In this document: one piece after another, positions 1-8,024 of the stretch
Layout of the letters: the number at the start of each line of letters is the position of its first letter
How positions within the stretch are numbered: the stretch's first letter is position 1
NCBI GenBank assembly: GCA_937949615.1
Contig: CALEDQ010000027.1
Coordinates: forward strand, 124,001-188,000
Length of the DNA: 64,000 bases
Direction of reading: 5' to 3'
DNA from: an uncultured bacterium
Lineage (GTDB): Bacteria; Muiribacteriota; Ozemobacteria; Ozemobacterales; Ozemobacteraceae
Notes under the pieces: generated by a model
Databases searched by the model: none
Seen by the model: only the letters and a program-made list of their open reading frames with translations
What the model was told of the DNA's origin: nothing
Program-made: the position numbers and the translations under genes

Positions 1-1110
1 GAGAATTGAACGGCCAATGCCGCTGGCTGGAGATTTCAACACGATAAGCTCGCCCTGGTTCAGTGACCGCTGGGCAATTTCCGATTCCATTGGAACGGTT
101 GCATATACAGGTATTGTCAGGCCGGCTTCGAGGTCGGATCTGCCGATCCCGACGTTCTGGATTTCCTTGTTAAGAATTAACTTGACCTTGCCCATGTCAA
201 AATGGATGTCGTTGAAAGTTTTGAGGCAGATTTTAGTATTCTTCAACGAGCTGATTTCAAGAGTTGCAACCAGAAGCACCATGGTGGTTTTATCGAGAAT
301 CGCGAGCTCTTTTTCGGTGATCATTGGCGGCATGTCGAAGATAATAAAATTGTAGAACGGTCTGGCTGCATCGATGATTCTGAGAAGATGATCGGTTTTT
401 ACCGCGTCGGCCAAGGCTGGCTCGCGGGGGGCAAGAAGTATATCGAGCCCGCATTCGTGACGGGTAATATTTTTTTCAAGGTCTGCAAAGCTTATTTCGC
501 CGGCTTCTACGACATTAGAAATAGTTCTTTTCGCTGCCAGATTTAATGTGATGCCAACATCGCCGAACTGCAGGGAAGCATCGATCAGAAGAGTTTTTTT
601 ACCTTTGATTGCGAGACTTGCTGCAAGATTGACCGCGAGGGTGGTGCGGCCAACCCCGCCTTTGGTCGCGAAAAAAGTCAGAATGTCGGCACTTGGTTCG
701 TTGGCGAACAGATCGGGACGATCTTTCAACCAGCTGTTGAAGACATTGTTGATGGTGTCGACCAGGTCGCTTGTCGAAAACGGTTTGACGAGAAAGTCTT
801 TGGCACCGGCTTTCATTGCCCGGCGGAAATATTCCTGTTCGCTCTGAATCGACATTATGACTGTCTGAACATTCGGAAAATCCTTGGCCAGGATTTCAGA
901 GGCCTTGAGACCATCGAGTTCAGGCATGTTGATATCCATCAACACGATATGAGGCTGCATTTCCTTGACCATATCGATTGTTTCACGGCCATTTCTTGCT
1001 TCTGCGACAATCCTGATGTTGTCTTGATTTTTCAGCATTCTTCTGACATTGGATCGCAGTTCATCCATGTCGTCGGCAATCAGAAGCTTAATGGTGGGTG
1101 TGCTGGACAA
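1..1110 (-). CDS. cpaE: CpaE/TadZ-like pilus assembly ATPase with N-terminal receiver domain (3' end outside window)
   Basis: CpaE/TadZ proteins localise the Tad (Flp) pilus machine at the inner membrane. The first 370 residues are visible. Residues 7-120 form a CheY-like receiver with acidic pocket D13/D14, phospho-acceptor D59 and conserved K109. From about residue 143 a ParA/MinD-type ATPase begins, with the loop TKGGVGRTTL (K150 to L158). This keeps the deviant-Walker signature lysine but has Arg155 where most P-loops have Lys. The start is TTG at 1110, because an in-frame stop lies two codons upstream and the first in-frame ATG would cut into the receiver core. The gene follows cpaB and cpaC on the same strand, 55 bases after cpaC, and runs off the left edge. 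The family call is firm; activity of the altered P-loop is unknown. Confidence 0.9.
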   Translation of the reverse strand, partial: MSSTPTIKLLIADDMDELRSNVRRMLKNQDNIRIVAEARNGRETIDMVKEMQPHIVLMDINMPELDGLKASEILAKDFPNVQTVIMSIQSEQEYFRRAMKAGAKDFLVKPFSTSDLVDTINNVFNSWLKDRPDLFANEPSADILTFFATKGGVGRTTLAVNLAASLAIKGKKTLLIDASLQFGDVGITLNLAAKRTISNVVEAGEISFADLEKNITRHECGLDILLAPREPALADAVKTDHLLRIIDAARPFYNFIIFDMPPMITEKELAILDKTTMVLLVATLEISSLKNTKICLKTFNDIHFDMGKVKLILNKEIQNVGIGRSDLEAGLTIPVYATVPMESEIAQRSLNQGELIVLKSPASGIGRSIL

Positions 1111-1131
1111 TTTTCAATCTCGCTTGAAGGG

Positions 1132-1158
1132 GCCTCAACCCGTAAAACGGGTTGAGGC
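1132..1158 (-). other. Intercistronic stem-loop between cpaC and cpaE
   Basis: A perfect 11-bp inverted repeat (1132-1142 and 1148-1158) with a 5-base loop lies between the cpaC stop and the cpaE TTG start. No T-tract follows on the minus strand, so it does not look like an ordinary intrinsic terminator. It could be an mRNA processing or attenuation element that sets cpaE level relative to cpaC. Confidence 0.5.
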
Positions 1159-1165
1159 AGTGGGT

Positions 1166-2845
1166 TTATTGCTCGGCAGGAATATGGCTTGACTTGATCT
1201 GCTGAAACATGTTGTGAAGCTTTTCGAGCTTGTCGGAACGTCTCGGCACCGGAACGGTTTCAAGTTTGCTTTTGCCGGAAAGATCAGTTTCGCGGTTGGC
1301 AATTTTGGGAGTCAGCAGGATAACCAGTTCGTTTTCGCTGTTGGTGGTAGATTTGGTTTTGAACAGGCGACCAAGATAAGGGATTCTGCTGAGAACCGGA
1401 ACGCCCTTCCAGGAAACGCCTTCGGTTCTGTTGATAAGGCCGCCGAGAACGATGGTTTCCTGATCCTTGATCTGCAGAGTTGTCATTATACTGCGCTTGA
1501 GAATGTCTGGCGGTCCATCGGTGCCGCGCAGAAAGCTCGGTTCTTCCTGTTTGGCGAAGACGGAGAATTTAAGAGTGTTGTCATTGACGAAAAGGTCACG
1601 GATTGCCAGCTTCAAAGAGGCATTTACAGATTCATAGGTAGGATTGCCGGCCTGGTCGAGAGTGCCGGGGTAATATACCTGCTGCCCGACAGAAACGTAG
1701 GCGTTACCGGCATCTGTTTCGATAGAGGTTTCGGCTTCAGATGAATCATCCTTTTTAAGCCAGCCGGCTCCGGAGATTTTTCTGGCCATGATGTCAGTTT
1801 TTTCGGCAATTGAACTGCCGTAAACGATCAGCTTGGGATTGGCAAGCACCTTGGCTTTGCCCGAGGTTTCCCAGGCTTTAACCTGGGCGGCGATAAGGTC
1901 GAAGCGGTTGATATTTTTCATGAAGAAGGGGTTCATGTATTTGGGAACAGCCGCTTTGCCATCGGCACCCGGAGTTTCGCCAAAATTAAGGATGCCGCTC
2001 AATACGCCATCGGTACCCTGGCCGCCCCACTCAATGCCCATGTCTTTCTGATTGTTCTTGGAGACCTGAAGGATGTAGGCCTGGAAGACAACCTGAATCG
2101 GGTCGTCGATTATCACGAGGTTGCTGATTTTTTCTTCATCTTCGACAAAGCCTTTTACGGTTTCAGAGAGGTGAATGTATTCATTCTGATCTTTAACAGA
2201 TCCCTGAAGGACTATTCTGATCGTAGAGGTCTGAGAACCTACAGCGGTGTTGCTCTGCTCGATATTCGGGTCGATTTCGGGAGAAATGACCGACACCTTG
2301 ACGTTGGGGAGCTTGATTGCCGCTTCAATTCGCTGCTGCAGCGAGGTGAAGGAAGCTTCGAATTCAATCAGGCTGATCAGGGGCTTGCTGCCAAGCAGAC
2401 TCTGAGCAACGGTTTCGGCTCTTGCCTTGTCTTCCGGGGTCGACACCTGGCCTTTAAGATAGGCGGTGTCAGGGAAAATCACCAGCTCAAGGCTTTTGTT
2501 GTTGATGATCGAAGCAAATTTTGCCAGGATTGTATCGTTTTCAGAGAAGGTCTCGATATCATAAACCCGGCGGCCGGTCATATCCCAGAGGATGAGCTGA
2601 GTTTCACCGAGACCGAGACCAGATAGAATGATATCTTCGTCGGAGACGTTCAGCACGTCGACGATGCCTTCTTTAACTGCCAGAATTTTCTTAACGCCGT
2701 GGGCAGGGACAGAAGTAGATTTGCCTACTGGAATCATCAGTTTTTCAGCGGCTGAAATTTTTGTCTGAAAAGCAGCTGTGATAAAAGCGGAAATCAGAAC
2801 CAGCATAAACAGAGTTGATTTTTTCATAGTGAATTGCCTTTTCAT
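1166..2845 (-). CDS. cpaC: Tad/Flp pilus outer-membrane secretin CpaC (RcpA)
   Basis: Secretin forming the outer-membrane channel of the Tad pilus. The 559-residue protein has an N-terminal signal peptide (hydrophobic stretch near residues 10-30, SAA|E-like cleavage). A pilus-assembly N-domain follows (about 35-110), then a BON-like middle region. The C-terminal secretin domain (about 250-535) includes the family motif VPVLSRIPYLGRLF and ends in a strand rich in ILLTPKI. An AGGAG sequence 5 bases upstream supports the ATG at 2845; a second ATG at 2827 is possible. It starts 11 bases after cpaB, so the two are surely cotranscribed. The roughly 25 residues after the last secretin strand are charged and resemble pilotin-binding tails, which is inference. 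Confidence 0.93.
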   Translation of the reverse strand: MKRQFTMKKSTLFMLVLISAFITAAFQTKISAAEKLMIPVGKSTSVPAHGVKKILAVKEGIVDVLNVSDEDIILSGLGLGETQLILWDMTGRRVYDIETFSENDTILAKFASIINNKSLELVIFPDTAYLKGQVSTPEDKARAETVAQSLLGSKPLISLIEFEASFTSLQQRIEAAIKLPNVKVSVISPEIDPNIEQSNTAVGSQTSTIRIVLQGSVKDQNEYIHLSETVKGFVEDEEKISNLVIIDDPIQVVFQAYILQVSKNNQKDMGIEWGGQGTDGVLSGILNFGETPGADGKAAVPKYMNPFFMKNINRFDLIAAQVKAWETSGKAKVLANPKLIVYGSSIAEKTDIMARKISGAGWLKKDDSSEAETSIETDAGNAYVSVGQQVYYPGTLDQAGNPTYESVNASLKLAIRDLFVNDNTLKFSVFAKQEEPSFLRGTDGPPDILKRSIMTTLQIKDQETIVLGGLINRTEGVSWKGVPVLSRIPYLGRLFKTKSTTNSENELVILLTPKIANRETDLSGKSKLETVPVPRRSDKLEKLHNMFQQIKSSHIPAEQ

Positions 2846-2856
2846 CTTAGCTCCTG

Positions 2857-3876
2857 TTACTCCCCGGCAGAAGCGCCCGAACTGGCACTTTCAGCAGTCA
2901 CAGACTGTGCAGCGGGCTCAGAATCGACAGCAGGCATCTGATCTGGCAGCTGCTGAAATTTGGTGGCAGCCGGCCCCCCGTATTTATAGAGTTCACGCCG
3001 CGAGGTTGCGCCGTACATGATTTCGACTTTCCCGTCATCGACGGGGGCGACAATTACCTGGGCCGGGGTCGAATCCGGGGTTGCCTGAACTGTCTTAACC
3101 GCCTGAATAAAATCGGGGTGACCGATGTCACTGAGGACTATGCGTTCAGTCGCACCTTTGGTCTGAACTTTCTGGTCTTTATCCTTGGGGTTTTTCAGGA
3201 CGAGGCTGAAACTTGTACCTGAATCAAGGTACATGAGTTTTTCAAGGTCGGTCGGAGTAAGTGCGAGGGTGACGAGCTCGACTTTGCCAGCAGCGATGGC
3301 CGGGGTTGCCGTTGCCATACCGCCTTCGAATTCATAGGTGCCGCCAACTGCGAGGATCTGGATGTCCTGGAGGACGATTTTGGTGATCGGCTCGCTGTTT
3401 CTCGGCCGGAAAGTAGCGATTACGTCGACGTAGTCACCCTGTTGAATGAAACCGCCAACTGAAGTCGCTTTATTGACGGCGATCGAAACGGCACGCTTGC
3501 CGGGGGGAATTGCACGGGCAAGGTTGGGCACCTGTGCTTCATCCATCAGACGCGGGGGGGTCATGATGTCATCGGGAAGGATGGTAACTGCTGTGTATCT
3601 GTTGGTGATTGAAGCCAGATTGGTGATTGCGGTATCAGGAACAGCTGAGGCTATCATTTCGCGCAGCTCAAAGCTTGCCTGGACAATGCCGGGTTCAAGA
3701 CGTGTTCGCGCTGCCAGGCGTTTTGTACTGACCACAACAGCCTTTTTCATGATGGCGGGTTGTTGGACTAAGGGCGCTTCAATGCGAGCCGGCTGGCTCG
3801 TCTGCAGCTTGTTCCAGAGAAGCATTGAAATGGCGAGTGATGCCAGCAATGCCACGATGATCGCTCTTCTGTTCAC
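2857..3876 (-). CDS. cpaB: Tad/Flp pilus assembly protein CpaB (RcpC), SAF domain
   Basis: CpaB/RcpC is a periplasmic, inner-membrane-anchored protein needed for Flp pilus assembly. The 339-residue product has an N-terminal membrane segment (about residues 5-22). A SAF/AFP-like domain (about 45-110) begins with VVSTKRLAARTRLE and includes the conserved PPGKRAVSI strand (about 127-135). A second beta-rich RcpC domain covers about 145-270, and the C-terminal tail is Ala/Ser/Pro-rich with low complexity. The start is GTG at 3876 behind a strong GGAGG. It is the first gene of a cpaB-cpaC-cpaE run with its own upstream promoter. Family assignment is secure. Confidence 0.9.
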   Translation of the reverse strand: MNRRAIIVALLASLAISMLLWNKLQTSQPARIEAPLVQQPAIMKKAVVVSTKRLAARTRLEPGIVQASFELREMIASAVPDTAITNLASITNRYTAVTILPDDIMTPPRLMDEAQVPNLARAIPPGKRAVSIAVNKATSVGGFIQQGDYVDVIATFRPRNSEPITKIVLQDIQILAVGGTYEFEGGMATATPAIAAGKVELVTLALTPTDLEKLMYLDSGTSFSLVLKNPKDKDQKVQTKGATERIVLSDIGHPDFIQAVKTVQATPDSTPAQVIVAPVDDGKVEIMYGATSRRELYKYGGPAATKFQQLPDQMPAVDSEPAAQSVTAESASSGASAGE

Positions 3877-3910
3877 GGTTGAGGATCCTCCTCGACACTA
3901 ATATGATGAG

Positions 3911-3939
3911 AGAATAACACAGCAGAACTTTACAGGCAA
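3911..3939 (-). promoter_or_regulatory. Predicted sigma-70 promoter for cpaB-cpaC-cpaE
   Basis: On the minus strand, TTGCCT (3939-3934), a 17-base spacer and TATTCT (3916-3911) lie about 30 bases upstream of the cpaB GTG, leaving room for the GGAGG ribosome-binding site. This matches a vegetative promoter in spacing and sequence. The rest of the 222-base gap up to the prepilin peptidase stop (3877-4098) is AT-rich, and I see no gene in it. Confidence 0.6.
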
Positions 3940-4098
3940 GAACAACCCATGCTTCGACAGTCAAAAGGTTTTTCTTTACCTGAGGGGTACAAAATAATAT
4001 ACAAACTACCGAAAAAAGCTAACTATTTTTTTTACGGTCGGTAAAATTTTTTAACATTGGCAGGCTGTTGTAAAAATGCCTTTTTGAATGCGAAAAAT

Positions 4099-4635
4099 TC
4101 ACCAGCTGATAGTCAGGGTATGATAGCAGGCAATCAGAGTGGCGAGAAAAATGTCGATGCCGAGGAGGAAACGGTATCTGCCATCTTCTTTTACAGAGGC
4201 ATTCTCTGACTGGATAGTCTTGTGGCGAAAGGCGCCGCTGGTAAAACTTGTTGCCATCATGGCAATGGCATTGGTCCCGTAGTTGAGAAACTGAACGATG
4301 AAGGCGTGTACAATGCCGAGGGCGGAAGTGTAGAGAAAGACACTGAGAGCAAACCAGGGGCCACCCAGAGCACCGATGCCGCCGAGAAGCTTGACATCAC
4401 CCATTCCGAGAAGGTTGATGGCGGCGAATGGCAGATAAAGAAAAATGCCGGCAAAGGTTCCGGCGATGCTGAGGCCAAATCCATCAAGGCCGTTGAGATA
4501 AAAATTGACCAGCCACCCGGTCAGGATGGCTGGGAAAGTCAGCCAGTTATAGATTCGGCCAGAGCTCGAATCGGTCAGCATTGCCGTGAAGGCAACGATT
4601 ATGGCGATACTCTGCGGCAAGGTTGGATAAATCAT
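4099..4635 (-). CDS. Prepilin peptidase, A24 family (TadV/CpaA type)
   Basis: Short prepilin peptidase that cleaves Flp-type prepilins at the cytoplasmic face of the inner membrane. The 178 residues are mostly membrane segments. The two catalytic aspartates of the A24 aspartyl protease family are present: D22 in the TDSSSGRIYN context and D80 in GMGDVKLL. It lacks the N-terminal methyltransferase domain of PilD, as TadV/CpaA proteins do. It lies 21 bases after the Wzz/Wzc-like gene and upstream of cpaB, so it probably shares the promoter of the polysaccharide gene rather than the pilus promoter. No prepilin substrate gene lies in the window. Confidence 0.9.
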   Translation of the reverse strand: MIYPTLPQSIAIIVAFTAMLTDSSSGRIYNWLTFPAILTGWLVNFYLNGLDGFGLSIAGTFAGIFLYLPFAAINLLGMGDVKLLGGIGALGGPWFALSVFLYTSALGIVHAFIVQFLNYGTNAIAMMATSFTSGAFRHKTIQSENASVKEDGRYRFLLGIDIFLATLIACYHTLTISW

Positions 4636-4656
4636 ACAACCTATTTTAACCCGAAA

Positions 4657-6624
4657 TCAGATTTTTACATAGCCCAGAATTTTTGCTCTGACGTTGTTGA
4701 GGAGTTTGCGGGCGGTGCGCAGGTCTTCTTCGGGTTCACCTTCGCGATGCAGAAAAACCATGGCGCCGGTCTGACCTGCGAGAATGCCGGTTTCTGGGTA
4801 TTCGAGCAGGGCCGGAGTGTCGATGAGAATTATTTCGACCCGACGTTTCAGGTTGGTCAGGAGATCGATCATTTCTGGCGAGCCAAGAACTTCGGCCGGT
4901 GATTTTGGTGCGATGCCGGCGCTGATTAGAGTGAGATTGTTGACTTCGGTCTGCTGAATCGTTTCGCGAATATTGCTGCTGCCGTTGAGAAGATCAACAA
5001 GACCGCGGCTGTTGTCGAGGTCGAACATCCTATGCAGAACCGGGTTGCGGAAGTTGGCATCGATCATCAGCACTGAATAGCCGGTCTGCGCCAGAAGAAT
5101 GGCGGTATTGGTCAGCAGTGTGGTTCTGCCGGTGCCGGTTCTTGCCGAGCCGACAAGCACGATGCGGGCCTGTGACTCTGACATGCTGATCTGAAGATTG
5201 GAAACCAGATTTTTGAACGGTTTGAGACTGGGAGAGGTTGGGTCGTTGAGAGCGATCAGGCGCTCGTCATAGCGCATGACTTCGATTTCTTCTTCCGGCG
5301 GTGAAGGCAGGGCAAGGGGTTCACGGGCCAGTGACGGGGCTTCGAGAATTATTTCAGCGGGTTCAGCGGTCAGCTGCAGGTGATTCGCGGGAGCGACGGC
5401 GCCGGCGAGAATATTGCCTGAAACACTTATGATTTCGGTTTTCATCGGTGCCGGTGAATAGAGCAGGAAAATGGCCATCAGAACGCCTGAGGCAACAGCG
5501 AGAGCGTCTCTCTGAATTGAGCTGAAGCCCACTGTGGTCGGCGGCCGCGCGTCTTTTTTGAGGACATTGATGCGGCCGGCAGTTGTCTTGCGGGCAATTT
5601 TAGATTCTTCCAGTTCCAGAATGGTTTTGCGGTGCAGTTCTTCAAGCGTTGCGATGCGCATGGCGATATTGTCGGGGTGGTTGTCGCCGACCGGCAGCGC
5701 GACTGCCTGTGCTTCGCCCGAATCATTCAGGCGCGCCTTGAGTTCTTCGAGTTTTTCGCGGTCGCGGGCGATATCGGCATTCAGTGCGGCGTAATCAGGG
5801 TTGCTGCGCTTTTTCTGAACTCTGGTGCGGGATTTGCCGATATTGCTTTCGAGATTGGCAATGCGGTTTTTGCAGGCAATGACCTTCGGGTGCTTTTCTT
5901 TGTAACTTTTGAAGAGCTCGACCAGATTGTTTCTTTCGCTGCGCAGTTCATCGCGGAGTTTCTGATACATCAGCGACTCTTCTTCTTCATAGTAGAAAAC
6001 CTGTTCAGGGGTTGTCTGCAGTCTTTTGTTGCCGGCGTCAATCTTTTCTTCGAGCTGACTGATGGCATTCTCAAGATTAACCGTCTGGGTGTCGGCCTGA
6101 ACGGACTGCTGAATACTGGTTTTGACCAGTTCCTGGCGAAGTTCACCGAGGCTTTTTTCCAGGTGGTCGAGCTTATTCTGCAGGTTTTTTACCGAGAATT
6201 CCTGAGCTTCAGAGTTGTAACCCAGAAAATGTTCTGAGAGAACCTGAATGACAGCATTGCCAAGTTCTTTGATCTGAACCGGGTTTTCGTGTCTGATGGC
6301 CATGGTTACCAGCCCGGCGCCGGCATCTTTGAAGGTGATGGCGTCTTCGCGGCGAATTTCGGCTTCATCGAGACCGCTTTTTCTGGCGATTTCCTCGACA
6401 ACGCGCCGCTGCGACATCACGCCCTGCATGGTGGCGGCGACGCTGATTTCGCCGGTGTTTTCGGTGGTCATGACGCGCAACAGCGATTCGCTCTGATAGA
6501 TAGTGGGGACGTAGCGATTGAGCAGAAACGAGGCCAGCACGGCAAGACCGATAATAATGGTTGCCCAGCCGGCATTTTTCCTGAGACTTCTGAAGATGCC
6601 TTCAATCAGGCTTTCCTGGACCAT
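4657..6624 (-). CDS. Wzz/Wzc-like polysaccharide chain-length regulator with C-terminal P-loop domain
   Basis: Inner-membrane polysaccharide co-polymerase of the GumC/Wzc type. N-terminal Wzz domain with a membrane segment near residues 20-38, a long coiled coil (about 130-345), a second membrane segment near 380-395, then a cytoplasmic ATPase domain (about 485-650). The P-loop reads GSARTGTGRTTL, with Arg500 in place of the usual Lys. Walker A' is MIDANFRNP and Walker B is IILIDTPA. No C-terminal tyrosine cluster is visible, so tyrosine-kinase activity is doubtful. The start at 6624 is chosen because AGGAGG lies 8 bases upstream; the ATG at 6642 overlaps that site. It is followed 21 bases later by a prepilin peptidase. 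Confidence 0.85.
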   Translation of the reverse strand: MVQESLIEGIFRSLRKNAGWATIIIGLAVLASFLLNRYVPTIYQSESLLRVMTTENTGEISVAATMQGVMSQRRVVEEIARKSGLDEAEIRREDAITFKDAGAGLVTMAIRHENPVQIKELGNAVIQVLSEHFLGYNSEAQEFSVKNLQNKLDHLEKSLGELRQELVKTSIQQSVQADTQTVNLENAISQLEEKIDAGNKRLQTTPEQVFYYEEEESLMYQKLRDELRSERNNLVELFKSYKEKHPKVIACKNRIANLESNIGKSRTRVQKKRSNPDYAALNADIARDREKLEELKARLNDSGEAQAVALPVGDNHPDNIAMRIATLEELHRKTILELEESKIARKTTAGRINVLKKDARPPTTVGFSSIQRDALAVASGVLMAIFLLYSPAPMKTEIISVSGNILAGAVAPANHLQLTAEPAEIILEAPSLAREPLALPSPPEEEIEVMRYDERLIALNDPTSPSLKPFKNLVSNLQISMSESQARIVLVGSARTGTGRTTLLTNTAILLAQTGYSVLMIDANFRNPVLHRMFDLDNSRGLVDLLNGSSNIRETIQQTEVNNLTLISAGIAPKSPAEVLGSPEMIDLLTNLKRRVEIILIDTPALLEYPETGILAGQTGAMVFLHREGEPEEDLRTARKLLNNVRAKILGYVKI

Positions 6625-6710
6625 TAAAACTGCCTCCTGCATTTATCTGATAAGCAAATATATATTTATCTCTCAGACAATCGGCAGATTGGGCCCGTCA
6701 ATTTAGCGAT

Positions 6711-6747
6711 AAAAAACCGGAAACGGAGAAGTTCCGTTCCCGGTTTT
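6711..6747 (-). terminator. Intrinsic terminator downstream of the DegT aminotransferase
   Basis: A 14-bp stem (6714-6727 paired with 6733-6746, one mismatch) with a 5-base loop is followed on the minus strand by a run of T residues. It lies 20 bases after the aminotransferase stop and separates that gene from the Wzz/Wzc-like gene. Confidence 0.8.
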
Positions 6748-6766
6748 GCTTGAGTCGTGATCTGGC

Positions 6767-7873
6767 TTACTTTTTAGTGAAAGCGTTGATGGTGGCAGCG
6801 ACGAATTCAATCTGTTCGCGGCTGAGTTCGGGGTAAACCGGCAGAGCGAGAGTTGTGTCGGCGGCCTTTTCTGATTCGGGGAAATCGCCTTTTTTGTAGC
6901 CAAGGCTGGCGAAGCACTTCTGCTGGTGCAGAGAGAGCGGGTAATAGACTGAGCAGCCGATTTCTTTTTCGCCGAGGTGGGCTTTGAGAGCGTCGCGGTT
7001 TTTAACCCTGATGACATACTGATTGTAGATATGGAAGCAATCGGGTTTTTCGATCGGGGTGACGACTTCGGGGTTGTTTTTGAAAAGTTCGTTATAAAGG
7101 GCGGCGTTGCGGCGGCGACCTTCGGTCCAGCTTGCCAGATGCGGCAGTTTGACTGAAACGACGGCGGCCTGAAGAGCGTCGATGCGGGCGTTGAGGCCGA
7201 CTTCCTGGTGGTGATACTGAACCTGACCACCGTGGACGCGCAGGCCCTTGAGGCGCTCGTGCAGCTGCGGGTTGTTGGTCGAAACGAGCCCGCCGTCACC
7301 GAAGCAGCCGAGATTCTTGCTCGGGAAAAAGCTGAAGCAGCCGATGTCACCGTAGGTGCCGGCATCTTTGCCTTTGTATTTTGAGCCAATTGCCTGGGCG
7401 GCATCTTCGATTACTCTGAGATTGTGTTTTTTCGCGATCGCCAGCAGGGGTTCCATGTCGACACACTGGCCGAAAAGATGAACGGGCATGATGGCTTTCG
7501 TTTTCGGGGTGATGACCTTTTCGATCTGGTCGACACGCATCAGAAAGGTGGCGGGGTCGATGTCGACAAATCTGGCAACGGCGCCGACTCTGGCGATTGA
7601 ACCGGCAGTGGCGAAAAAGGTATAGGGCGTGGTGATGACTTCGTCGCCGTGACCGATATCGAGAGCCATGAGTGCGAGCAGCAGGGCGTCAGTGCCGGAT
7701 GAGCAGCCGAGCGTGTGCTTCGTGCCGATGTAATCAGCCATTTCCTTTTCGAGTCTGTCGACTTTCGGGCCAAGTATAAAACCCTGATTCTCAATGATTT
7801 CCATGATTTCAGGAATGACTTTGTCTTTGATCTGAGCATACTGGGGCTTGAGATCCAGGAGAGGGACTTTCAT
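6767..7873 (-). CDS. DegT/DnrJ/EryC1/StrS-family PLP-dependent sugar aminotransferase
   Basis: Transfers an amino group to a keto-sugar nucleotide, making an amino sugar for surface polysaccharide. The 368 residues match the family's usual length. The PLP lysine is K186 in FFPSKNLGCFGDGG, and D157 in VIEDAAQAIG would contact the pyridine nitrogen. The N-terminus (KVPLLDLKPQY) and the YTFFATAGSI segment are also typical. It resembles WbpE-like enzymes making UDP-linked amino sugars, but the exact substrate cannot be read from sequence. GGAGG precedes the ATG at 7873. A terminator follows, so it is probably transcribed alone, next to the Wzz/Wzc-like gene it may serve. Confidence 0.88.
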   Translation of the reverse strand: MKVPLLDLKPQYAQIKDKVIPEIMEIIENQGFILGPKVDRLEKEMADYIGTKHTLGCSSGTDALLLALMALDIGHGDEVITTPYTFFATAGSIARVGAVARFVDIDPATFLMRVDQIEKVITPKTKAIMPVHLFGQCVDMEPLLAIAKKHNLRVIEDAAQAIGSKYKGKDAGTYGDIGCFSFFPSKNLGCFGDGGLVSTNNPQLHERLKGLRVHGGQVQYHHQEVGLNARIDALQAAVVSVKLPHLASWTEGRRRNAALYNELFKNNPEVVTPIEKPDCFHIYNQYVIRVKNRDALKAHLGEKEIGCSVYYPLSLHQQKCFASLGYKKGDFPESEKAADTTLALPVYPELSREQIEFVAATINAFTKK

Positions 7874-8008
7874 TTACGCCTCCGATTTACTTGAAAAAAA
7901 GATAGTGAAAAATTACACTTGCACATTACAACAACAGATAAAAATCAGTCAATAAGTTTTCTTAGGGCATTATACCTACAAATAACAGTGGTTAAAGCGG
8001 TGGCGAAA

Positions 8009-8017
8009 TGATATAAT
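8009..8017 (+). promoter_or_regulatory. Extended -10 promoter giving a candidate leaderless obgE transcript
   Basis: TGATATAAT (TG at 8009-8010, TATAAT at 8012-8017) ends 7 bases before the obgE ATG at 8025. Transcription starting the usual distance downstream would begin at 8024-8025, leaving no room for a Shine-Dalgarno sequence. The divergent gap 7874-8024 otherwise holds only the leader of the aminotransferase. Confidence 0.6.
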
Positions 8018-8024
8018 TACCGCC

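Noticed and set aside
3779..3964. 61-codon minus-strand ORF with a hydrophobic N-terminus upstream of cpaB
   Set aside because: It overlaps the cpaB start in another frame and contains the predicted promoter; no ribosome-binding site supports it.
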